Part shown: piece after piece, positions 7,390 to 14,994 of the stretch
Layout: each line of letters begins with the position of its first letter
Numbering within the stretch: the stretch's first letter is position 1
Assembly (NCBI RefSeq): GCF_030056665.1
Contig: NZ_JASHIG010000002.1
Direction: 5' to 3' (one strand)
Length of the DNA: 64,000 nucleotides
Source of the DNA: Flectobacillus roseus
GTDB taxonomy: Bacteria; Bacteroidota; Bacteroidia; Cytophagales; Spirosomataceae
The notes under the pieces: generated by a model
Told to the model about the DNA's origin: nothing
Seen by the model: the letters and a program-made list of their open reading frames with translations, nothing else
The model's database searches: none
Program-made: the position numbers and the translations under genes

Positions 7390-8685
7390 ATGCGTGCGAG
7401 TTTACAATCATTATTAAAAAAGAGTTCTCCTTTATTTAGAGGTATATTTTTGGGTACTATGGCTTTTAGTACTTACTTCTGTATGTATGCCTTCCGTAAG
7501 CCATTTTCAGCAGCAACATATTCAGATTTGACCTTGTGGGGTATCGACTACAAAATTGTATTGGTAGTGGCGCAGGTATTGGGCTATGCTACAGCCAAAG
7601 GTATGGGTATAAAGGTCGTGGCAGAGGTAAAGCCGCATCAAAGAATGCTGTATATCATAGGAATGATCTTGTACGCTGAAATTTGTCTTTTGTTATTTGC
7701 CCTTGTACCTGCCCCCGACAACTGGATGTTTATGTATCTCAATGGTTTGGGCTTAGGAATGATTTTCGGTTTGGTTTTTAGTTATTTAGAAGGTCGCAGA
7801 ATCACGGATTTATTAGGTGCAGGCTTAGCGGTTAGTTTTATCGTTTCTTCAGGAATTATCAAATCAGTATCCCGATGGGCTTTATCTTTTGGTATAGATG
7901 AGTTTTGGATGCCGTTTGTGGTTGGGCTTTGCTTTTTCCCAGCGCTAACAGTATCTGTTTGGTGCATGAATTTGGTACCTAAACCCGACGAACAAGACAA
8001 ATTGGAACGTGTAGAAAGAGTACCGATGTTTGCCAAACAACGTCGAAAATTCATGAAAAAATATGGTTTGGGTATGGTTCTACTGGTTAGTATTTATGTT
8101 TTGATGACTGTATTTAGAGATATACGAGACAATTTTGGAGTTGAAATTTGGCAGGAATTAGGTGTGAGCGACATTAAGATTTTTTCAGAAACCGAAATCC
8201 TGATTGGTATCGCCATTAGTCTTATGACCGGCGTAGCATTCTTAATCAAAAATCATAAAAATGCACTATGGTTCAATCATGGATTGATTTTCGGAGGTTG
8301 CATACTTATGCTATTGGGTACTTTATTGTACAATGGAGGCTCGATTACGGGCTATTGGTGGATGGTCTGGAACGGACTCGGGCTGTATATGGTTTATGTA
8401 CCTTTTAATGGAATATTGTTCGACAGACTATTAGCAGCGCTCAATGAGCGTGGTAACGTTGGATTCCTATTTTACACCGCAGATTTTTGTGGATATTTAG
8501 GAAGTGTTTTTGTATTACTGATTAAGAATTTCGGGAAAAATCCAATTTCTTGGCTCGATTTACTCAATGCTTTTGCCCAACTTTTACCAACACTCTGCAT
8601 AGTATTAGTAGTCTCATCTTACTTTTATTTCAATCAAATTTTTCAACAAAAGACAAAATCAGGCTTGCGTTTCTTGGGGGCTTAA
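7390..8685 (+). CDS. DUF5690/MFS-like multi-pass inner-membrane protein, candidate phosphonate transporter
   Basis: This 431-residue polytopic protein has about 10-12 hydrophobic segments (FLGTMAFSTYFCMYAF, YIIGMILYAEICLLLFALV, YLNGLGLGMIFGLVFSYL, MVLLVSIYVLMTVF, HGLIFGGCILMLLGTLLY, LLPTLCIVLVVSSYFYF). The N-terminal YAFRKPFSAATY recalls the start of organophosphate:phosphate antiporters such as GlpT/UhpT, though overall similarity to them is not obvious by eye. I believe it belongs to DUF5690, found in Bacteroidota. It sits between the catabolic genes and the SusCD pair, so uptake of the SusCD cargo or its product across the inner membrane is the natural guess. That function is inference. 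Confidence 0.75.
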   Translation: MRASLQSLLKKSSPLFRGIFLGTMAFSTYFCMYAFRKPFSAATYSDLTLWGIDYKIVLVVAQVLGYATAKGMGIKVVAEVKPHQRMLYIIGMILYAEICLLLFALVPAPDNWMFMYLNGLGLGMIFGLVFSYLEGRRITDLLGAGLAVSFIVSSGIIKSVSRWALSFGIDEFWMPFVVGLCFFPALTVSVWCMNLVPKPDEQDKLERVERVPMFAKQRRKFMKKYGLGMVLLVSIYVLMTVFRDIRDNFGVEIWQELGVSDIKIFSETEILIGIAISLMTGVAFLIKNHKNALWFNHGLIFGGCILMLLGTLLYNGGSITGYWWMVWNGLGLYMVYVPFNGILFDRLLAALNERGNVGFLFYTADFCGYLGSVFVLLIKNFGKNPISWLDLLNAFAQLLPTLCIVLVVSSYFYFNQIFQQKTKSGLRFLGA

Positions 8686-8806
8686 ATCTCAATCCACAGC
8701 AATTAATTGCCGATTTTCTCAATTTTATCTACGCTTAATACTTTACTAACACAAACAGCGAATATAGCACATATTACACCTCTAAAGTTTAATCAAGCTT
8801 AATACT

Positions 8807-8843
8807 AGCTTGAAGGTAAGGTTATTTTTTGATTGTAGGTTTG
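8807..8843 (+). promoter_or_regulatory. Candidate Bacteroidota-type promoter for the susC gene
   Basis: An exact TAnnTTTG element (TAGGTTTG, 8836-8843) lies 123 bp ahead of the susC ATG, with a TTG at 8810-8812 in roughly the -33 position. The 23-bp spacing is a little longer than the usual 19-21, so the call is tentative. The remaining leader is T-rich with no obvious hairpin. Confidence 0.4.
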
Positions 8844-8966
8844 CATCGTTTTTCAAAAGGAAATTTCAACGAATCCTTGGTTTTGTCCTAACCCATAAAA
8901 CTCAAATCCCTAGATTCGTTTTACCCAATTTCTTTCCTCTATCACAAAACAAAACACACAAATCAA

Positions 8967-11900
8967 ATGAAAAAACTTTTACCCATGCTAGGGAGGTTCC
9001 AACGTAATTTTACGTGGTTTATGACTTCAATGTTTGTCCCAGTTTTAGTGCTTTGTTGCTCAATGACTACAATCGGACAAATCTCTGGTAAAGTAAGTGC
9101 CGCAGACGACAACTCTCCACTTCCAGGAGTTTCGGTTCGTGTAAAAGGTAGCGAAAAAGGTAGTTCAACTAGCGCCGATGGTGGCTACAAAATCAATGCA
9201 AAACCATCTGATGTTTTGGTTTTCAGTTTTATTGGTTACGCTTCACAAGAAATTGCAGTAGGCAACAAAACAACCATCAATGTTAGCCTAGCACAAGAAT
9301 CTAAGATGCTCCAAGAGGTTGTTACGACAGCTTTGGGTATTTCGAAAGATAAAAGAACGCTTACCAACTCTATCCAATCCGTTCAAGGCGTTGAGTTGAT
9401 CAAAGCTCGTGAACCAAATGCCATCAACTCATTGAGTGGTAAAGTAGCAGGTTTGACAGTTGGAGCTTCTGCAGAAATTTTAGGCCGTCCAAACTTAGTG
9501 TTGCGTGGTAATACCGATCTTCTATTTATCGTAGATGGTGTACCTATCAACTCTGATACTTGGAATATTTCGGCAGATGATATTGAAACTTATTCGGTAT
9601 TGAAAGGACCAAACGCGGCAGCTTTGTATGGTTTCCGTGGTAAAAATGGTGCAATTTTGATTACAACGAAGAAAGGTTCCAAAGATAAACGTGGTTTTTC
9701 CGTTGAGTTTAACTCTTCAACGATGGTAGAAAGTGGCTTCAACGCTATTCCGAAAGTTCAGGATTTGTATGGACCTGGAGACCACGGAGTTTATGAGTTC
9801 GTAGATGGTCGTGGTGGCGGTAAAAATGACGGCGACTACGACATCTGGGGACCAAAATTTGAAGGTCAATTGATTCCTCAGTACGACTCTCCTGTGGTAA
9901 ATGGTGTTCGTCAGGGTACGCCTTGGATTGCTCGTGGTAAAAACAACTTGACTCGCTTCTTGCGTGATGGTTTGCAATCAAACAACAACATTGCCATTTC
10001 TTCAAGTACTGAAAAAGCTGACTTGCGTTTTTCATTGTCAAATAGCTACCAAAAAGGTATCGTGCCAAACACACAGTTGAATTCTATCAACTTCAACATG
10101 TCGGCAGGTGTTAATTTCTCGAAAAAACTTCGTTTGGAATCAAATATCAACTTCAACCGTCAGTCAACACCAAACGTACCAGATGTAAACTACGGACCAA
10201 ACTCTTTGATCTACAACATGGTAATTTGGGGTGGTGCAGACTGGGATGTTGACCAATTGCGCAACTACTGGCAGCCAGGCAAAGAAGGTATCCAACAAAT
10301 CTATGCTGAATACCAACGTTACAACAACCCATATTTTGTAGCTTACGAATGGACAAGAGGTCATTACAAAAATGATATCTATGGTTATGCTTCATTGAAC
10401 TACAAAATAAATGATAATTTCGAATTGACAGGTCGTACTTCAGTAACTTCTTATGATTTATTCAGAAATGAAAAATTACCATACTCTGCCACTACATACG
10501 GTCGTGAGGAAGCTAAAGGTGATTATCGTGAAGACAAACGTACTTTGTTTGAAAACAACACTGATATCTTGTTGAAATATAGCAAATTGTACAACAATGC
10601 CTTTGATGTGAAAGTATGGGCTGGTGCGAACATTCGTAGTTTTAGCTATCGTTCAAGTTTTGTAACGACTGACTATTTGAACACTCCGGGTGTGTACACT
10701 TTCGCTAACTCACTTCGTCCTGTGAAAGCATTCAGTTTTGCATCAGATATGGAAGTTCAAAGTGCTTATTACTCAGCTGACTTAGGATACAAAAGCTATA
10801 TCAACTTATCTGCAACGGGTCGTGTTGACCACCTTTCTACTTTACCAAAAGGTAACAATACTTTCTTCTATCCATCTTTTGGTTTGAGTACTGTCATTTC
10901 CGATTATGTGACATTACCATCTGCTATCTCATTCTTGAAAGCACGTGCATCATATGCAAACGTAAAAGACGGTTTGACTCGCTCAACAATTGGTTCAACT
11001 CCTAGTGGCTCGTTCCCTGTAGGTTATGGTGTTGACTATGCTTCTTCTTATGATGGTCCAAGTTATGCCAACTCAGTAGGATATACAATCGCTCCGGGTT
11101 ATAATTTGCTACCTTCATCTTCATATTCTGACAAATTGGATAATGCAAGCTTAAAGCCGAATACTACTGAACAAATTGAAGCAGGTCTGGAGTTGAGTTT
11201 CTTGAAAAACAGACTTTCAGGTGAAGTTACCTATTTTACTTCAAACGATGGCCCACGTATCTTCAACCGTGATTTATCACAAACTACAGGTTATACCAAT
11301 GCAATCGTAAACGGTATTCGTACTCAAAAAACAGGTTGGGAAGTTTCATTGAAAGCAACACCTGTAAAGACTCAAGCTTTCAAATGGGATATCGTATTGA
11401 ACTGGTCAACTTATAAAGAAGTATTGAAAGAAATCTACGGAAACATTTCTTCATTGCCTTCTAACTACTTTGTAAGTGGTAACCCTTCAAACATCACCCT
11501 TAATATTGGCGACAGAATCGACCCAGTAATTGTTTCAACTTATGCTCGTACTGCTGACGGTCAAATCATCAACGATGCAGGTGGTCGTCCGATTGTTTTA
11601 CCTCGCTCTACTTTCCAAGGTTATGCTAATCCAGACTGGGTTTATGGTATCAACAACAAGTTTAGTTACAAAAACTGGTCAATGAATATTTTATTAGACG
11701 GTCGTGTAGGTGGTGTAATCGAAGACTATATCCGTCGTCAGTCATTCCGTGGTGGACGTAATATAGAAACAGTTGAAGGTGCTTTGGGTGCTGCTCGTGA
11801 GCAAGACGTAAAAGGTATCAAATCATACATTGGTGAAGGTGTAAAAATCGTAGAAGGTACACCAACTTATGACCCAACTACTGGTGCAATCACTAACATG

Positions 11901-12230
11901 AGCCAATTGAAGTTTGCTTCAAACGACATTAAGACATTCGTACAGGATTATATCAGCCGTTATTATTCAACATCTGAAGGTAACATGATGAGTAAGACTT
12001 TCTCAAAAATTCGTGAGATTACGATTTCTTACAATGTTCCTGCTCAATTGTTGAACCGTACTCCATTCAAACAAGCGTCTGTTTCATTTGTAGGTCGTAA
12101 CCTATTCTACTTCGTAGATAGCAAACACTCAGGTGTAGACTTAGACCAATACACAGGTTTGAGTACAAGTACAGGTCTTCAAACGCCAACTATGAAGCGT
12201 TTCGGGGTAAATCTTAACCTAGTATTCTAA
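8967..12230 (+). CDS. SusC/RagA-family TonB-linked outer-membrane transporter of the phosphonate locus
   Basis: The 1087-residue protein has a signal peptide (hydrophobic MFVPVLVLCCSM region, cleavage near TTIGQ). A carboxypeptidase-D-like regulatory domain follows (ISGKVSAADD ... PLPGVSVRVKG ... FSFIGYASQEIAV, residues 38-112). Next are the plug domain with the typical GKVAGLTV, LRGNTDLLFIVDGVPI and SVLKGPNAAALYGFRGKNGAILITTKKG region, and a long C-terminal 22-strand barrel ending in aromatic NLVF. It would import SusD-bound ligand using TonB/ExbBD, which are encoded elsewhere. Codon use leans strongly to CGT/GGT, suggesting high expression. The neighbours are phosphonate enzymes, not glycoside hydrolases, so the cargo is inferred to be a phosphonate-containing compound. 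Confidence 0.9.
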   Translation: MKKLLPMLGRFQRNFTWFMTSMFVPVLVLCCSMTTIGQISGKVSAADDNSPLPGVSVRVKGSEKGSSTSADGGYKINAKPSDVLVFSFIGYASQEIAVGNKTTINVSLAQESKMLQEVVTTALGISKDKRTLTNSIQSVQGVELIKAREPNAINSLSGKVAGLTVGASAEILGRPNLVLRGNTDLLFIVDGVPINSDTWNISADDIETYSVLKGPNAAALYGFRGKNGAILITTKKGSKDKRGFSVEFNSSTMVESGFNAIPKVQDLYGPGDHGVYEFVDGRGGGKNDGDYDIWGPKFEGQLIPQYDSPVVNGVRQGTPWIARGKNNLTRFLRDGLQSNNNIAISSSTEKADLRFSLSNSYQKGIVPNTQLNSINFNMSAGVNFSKKLRLESNINFNRQSTPNVPDVNYGPNSLIYNMVIWGGADWDVDQLRNYWQPGKEGIQQIYAEYQRYNNPYFVAYEWTRGHYKNDIYGYASLNYKINDNFELTGRTSVTSYDLFRNEKLPYSATTYGREEAKGDYREDKRTLFENNTDILLKYSKLYNNAFDVKVWAGANIRSFSYRSSFVTTDYLNTPGVYTFANSLRPVKAFSFASDMEVQSAYYSADLGYKSYINLSATGRVDHLSTLPKGNNTFFYPSFGLSTVISDYVTLPSAISFLKARASYANVKDGLTRSTIGSTPSGSFPVGYGVDYASSYDGPSYANSVGYTIAPGYNLLPSSSYSDKLDNASLKPNTTEQIEAGLELSFLKNRLSGEVTYFTSNDGPRIFNRDLSQTTGYTNAIVNGIRTQKTGWEVSLKATPVKTQAFKWDIVLNWSTYKEVLKEIYGNISSLPSNYFVSGNPSNITLNIGDRIDPVIVSTYARTADGQIINDAGGRPIVLPRSTFQGYANPDWVYGINNKFSYKNWSMNILLDGRVGGVIEDYIRRQSFRGGRNIETVEGALGAAREQDVKGIKSYIGEGVKIVEGTPTYDPTTGAITNMSQLKFASNDIKTFVQDYISRYYSTSEGNMMSKTFSKIREITISYNVPAQLLNRTPFKQASVSFVGRNLFYFVDSKHSGVDLDQYTGLSTSTGLQTPTMKRFGVNLNLVF

Positions 12231-12249
12231 AATACCTCGAACAAGCGAT

Positions 12250-12350
12250 TATGAGTGATGAGTTGGGAGTAACGAGTGATGAATTTTAAATACAAATACT
12301 GATTTTCAAAAAATTAAACTCAAAACTCATCACTCTCAATTCATCACTAA
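12250..12350. repeat. C-like inverted repeat between susC and susD
   Basis: The left arm around 12251-12289 (GAGTGATGAGTTGGGAG, GAGTGATGAATTTTAA) is imperfectly complementary to the right arm at 12317-12350, whose reverse complement begins TTAGTGATGAATTGAGAG. The right end resembles the C-type repeat at 53554. In the susCD mRNA it could form a long hairpin and lower susD expression relative to susC; that effect is a guess. Confidence 0.5.
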
Positions 12351-12393
12351 TTTCTAACTTTTAGCAGTTTTAAATTCTTTAGCATTTACAACA

Positions 12394-13866
12394 ATGAAAA
12401 AATATATAGCAGCACTTTGCGTGGTTGGTTTACTTTCGAGCTGTAATGATTATGCAGTTTTGGAGAAAAACCCCAACTTACCAACCTCAGTTCCAGCTGA
12501 ACTTACCTTAAGAACAGTTCTTAGCAATATGAACGAAGGCGCTTGGAACGACGCCATGCGTAGCAATCAATTTTACTGTTCTAACTATAACTATTACAGC
12601 AGTAACGAATACAACTGGTCAGCAGCTTCTTTGCAATTTACAACGTTGAAAAACGTCATTAAAATGGAGGAAGAGGCTATCCGTAGTGGAGCAAAAGCGG
12701 TGAATCCATACGCAGCAGTTGGTAAATTTTTGCGTGCATATTACTACACAAAAATGACTTTGGCCGTTGGTGATTTACCAGTAAAAGATGCCTTAAAAGG
12801 ACTAACAGTTGACCAACCTACTTACGACACCCAAAAGGATGTTTTTGTACAAATATTAAAGTGGTTGGAAGATGCAAACACTGACCTTACAACCTTGATT
12901 GCTGCAAGCGACAAGTCATTGACAGGAGATATTTATTACAATGGTGATTTGAGCAAATGGCAAAAAGCCGTTAACACTTTGAAATTGCGAGTTTTGGTTC
13001 ATTTGAGTAAAAAAGCGGATGATACTGACTTGCAGGTTAAACAACAGTTTGTGAACACCATCAGTAACCCGACTAAGTATCCTTTGATGACTTCAAATGA
13101 TGAAGCCTTACAGTACGTTTGGAGTAGCAACAATAAATACCCTCGTAACCCTGATAACTTCGGTAACAACGCAACACGTGAAAATATGTCGAAAACTTAT
13201 ATCGACATTTTGAAAGAAAACAACGACCCTCGTTTGTTTATCGTGGCAGAACCTGCTGAAGCAAAAATTAAGGCTGGTATTCCTGCTACAAGTGTCGCTG
13301 CATACGAAGGGGCAAGTTCAGGCGAAGATTTGGCAGATATGTCAACAAAAGTATTGAAAGGAGAATATTCGTTCCAGAGTCGTAAGCGCTATTACAGCAA
13401 CTATGTAGGTGAAAACACTTTCATTTTGAGTTATTCTGAAATGTGTTTTAACATTGCAGAAGGTATCAACCGCGGTTGGGCAACTGGAAACGCGCAGAAC
13501 TGGTACGAGCAAGGTATTAAGTCTTCAATGTCGTTTTATGGTGCTGCTTTACCAGCTAATTATTTGACTCAATCTTCAGTGCAATATAAAGGAAACAATA
13601 CTGAAGGTTTGACTCAGATTTTGAAACAAAAATATGTAGCATTCTTCCAAAACTCAGGATATGAGGCGTTTTATAACCAACGTCGTACTGGTATTCCAAG
13701 CTTCTTGATTGGACCAGGCACAGGTAATGGTACAAAAATCCCAAAACGTTTTCAATATCCTCAGTCAGAATTTACCACCAACAAAACAAACGTTGAAGCG
13801 GCACTAAAACGCCAATTCACAGATGGTAAAGATGACATCAACTACGATTTCTGGATTTTGAAATAG
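12394..13866 (+). CDS. SusD/RagB-family surface lipoprotein of the phosphonate locus
   Basis: This is a 490-residue lipoprotein with signal MKKYIAALCVVGLLSSC and lipidated Cys17 followed by N-D-Y. The helical TPR-like SusD core is visible (GKFLRAYYYTKMTLAVGDLP about 120-140; LKLRVLVHLSKKADD; YSEMCFNIAEGINRGW; ILKQKYVAFFQNSGYEAFYN; RRTGIP; PKRFQYPQSE), matching the SusD-like_2 type. It should form the ligand-gating lid on the SusC barrel 164 bp upstream. Several Trp/Tyr residues in the N-terminal third (FYCSNYNYYSSNEYNW) could form the binding site. Ligand identity is inferred only from the flanking phosphonate genes. Confidence 0.9.
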   Translation: MKKYIAALCVVGLLSSCNDYAVLEKNPNLPTSVPAELTLRTVLSNMNEGAWNDAMRSNQFYCSNYNYYSSNEYNWSAASLQFTTLKNVIKMEEEAIRSGAKAVNPYAAVGKFLRAYYYTKMTLAVGDLPVKDALKGLTVDQPTYDTQKDVFVQILKWLEDANTDLTTLIAASDKSLTGDIYYNGDLSKWQKAVNTLKLRVLVHLSKKADDTDLQVKQQFVNTISNPTKYPLMTSNDEALQYVWSSNNKYPRNPDNFGNNATRENMSKTYIDILKENNDPRLFIVAEPAEAKIKAGIPATSVAAYEGASSGEDLADMSTKVLKGEYSFQSRKRYYSNYVGENTFILSYSEMCFNIAEGINRGWATGNAQNWYEQGIKSSMSFYGAALPANYLTQSSVQYKGNNTEGLTQILKQKYVAFFQNSGYEAFYNQRRTGIPSFLIGPGTGNGTKIPKRFQYPQSEFTTNKTNVEAALKRQFTDGKDDINYDFWILK

Positions 13867-13994
13867 TATTAAATTCTTATATGGTGAATTCATTAACCTG
13901 AAGAGTATAGTCGGAGGAAAATTGGGAGTTCATAAAATATCGCATAACAATCGTTATCGAGTAATAACCTCCAACTGAGTGGTTAATGATGCGT

Positions 13995-14030
13995 AGAAAT
14001 AGTGAAGCCCTGCTTCACTATTTTCTTTTT
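13995..14030 (+). terminator. Rho-independent terminator after susD
   Basis: AGAAATAGTGAAG pairs with CTTCACTATTTTCT across a short loop and is followed by a T run (TTTTCTTTTT). It lies 129 bp after the susD stop, so the PhnZ gene probably has its own promoter or depends on readthrough. Confidence 0.75.
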
Positions 14031-14065
14031 AAGGGAATTTGAAGTTTCTGACTGCAGATATTAGT

Positions 14066-14224
14066 TTAGGGCTGTACGAAGGAATTCAAACTATTGCAGA
14101 TTTGGGATTTCTGATTTCGGGTATAAAGTAAAATACCTTTGTTTTTTGCAAAATAAAGAAGATTAAACTTCCGAAATCCGATATCCGAAATAAACAGTAT
14201 TTATAATCCTTAGTAGAGTACTAA
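14066..14224 (+). repeat. B-type MITE-like element, copy B3
   Basis: This is a 159-bp element in the same orientation as B2. It begins TTAGGGCTGTACGAAGG and ends so that the reverse complement reads TTAGTACTCTACTAAGG. Flanking heptamers TATTAGT and TATTTGA match at five of seven positions. It fills most of the 447-bp gap between susD and the PhnZ-type gene. The remaining sequence holds the susD terminator and a run of C-type half-sites (CAATTCACTATTC, CACAACTCACTAATTG). Confidence 0.8.
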
Positions 14225-14313
14225 TATTTGATGTTGGATTTCAGAAAGGAAAATTACTCAACAATTCACTATTCAATAATTCACAACTCACTAATTGACA
14301 ACTCACTACTAAA

Positions 14314-14883
14314 ATGAAAAACAACCCAGAACAAATCGTAGAGGAAATTTTCGCCTTATTTGACCAACAAGGTGGCAACGAATACATTGGTGAACCTGTC
14401 ACTATTCTTGAGCATAGCTTACAGGCTGGTCAACTGGCACTCGATGCCAACGAAGAACCCTTGGTGGTATTAGCCTCTTTTTTCCATGACATCGGACACC
14501 TTCTTCCAATGCAAGCATCGGAGGATATGGAAGGAATGGGACATTTGAGACATGAGGTAATAGGCGCTGACTTTTTAGTCTCAAAAGGCTTACCTGAAAG
14601 CATGGCTATTTTGGTAAAAAACCATGTGCAAGCCAAAAGGTATTTAACCTACAAACATCCCAAATATTTCGAACAACTTTCTGATGCAAGCAAGGTAACC
14701 CTGAAATACCAAGGCGGCGTTATGACTCCACATGAAGCTGAGGCTTTTGAAAAACACCCTCTTTTCAAAAAAAGCCTGCAATTGAGAGCCTGGGACGAAC
14801 AAGCCAAACTTACCGACTGTGAGGTACAACCATTAGATTTTTACCGAAAACTTTTATTAGAATTTCTCGTTACCCAAGTATAG
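14314..14883 (+). CDS. phnZ: PhnZ-type HD-domain diiron oxygenase (phosphonate degradation)
   Basis: This 189-residue HD-domain protein belongs to the TIGR03276 phosphonate group. The residues recalled for marine PhnZ fall at the same numbers here: Tyr24 and Glu27 of the substrate-induced-fit loop (GGNEYIGEPVTILEH), diiron ligands His34, His58, Asp59, His80, His104 and Asp161, and Lys108. PhnZ oxidatively cleaves (R)-1-hydroxy-2-aminoethylphosphonate to glycine and phosphate in the cytoplasm. Its usual partner PhnY, a 2-oxoglutarate dioxygenase that makes the hydroxylated substrate, is not in this window. Either PhnY is elsewhere, or the substrate is imported ready-made. It is followed after 111 bp by the secreted hydrolase. 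Confidence 0.92.
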   Translation: MKNNPEQIVEEIFALFDQQGGNEYIGEPVTILEHSLQAGQLALDANEEPLVVLASFFHDIGHLLPMQASEDMEGMGHLRHEVIGADFLVSKGLPESMAILVKNHVQAKRYLTYKHPKYFEQLSDASKVTLKYQGGVMTPHEAEAFEKHPLFKKSLQLRAWDEQAKLTDCEVQPLDFYRKLLLEFLVTQV

Positions 14884-14994
14884 TTAAGATGTTATTGGTT
14901 AATTGTATATCAGTTGTCAGAACCTTAACATAAGAAATACACTTAAGTTAGTAATAGAATGCTTTAGGTTCACAAAACAAAAACCTTTATATAA

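Noticed and set aside
8550..9007. Short plus-strand frames around the end of the DUF5690 gene and the susC leader
   Set aside because: They overlap the real genes or the promoter leader and show no coding character.
9717..10395. Overlapping minus-strand open frames inside the susC gene
   Set aside because: They are antisense to strongly coding sequence, with low-complexity or Cys/His-rich products and no start context.
8967..13866. Classical polysaccharide utilisation locus
   Set aside because: There are no glycoside hydrolases, lyases, sulfatases or SusR/ECF regulators nearby; the pectin methylesterase is 14 kb away and separated by unrelated genes.
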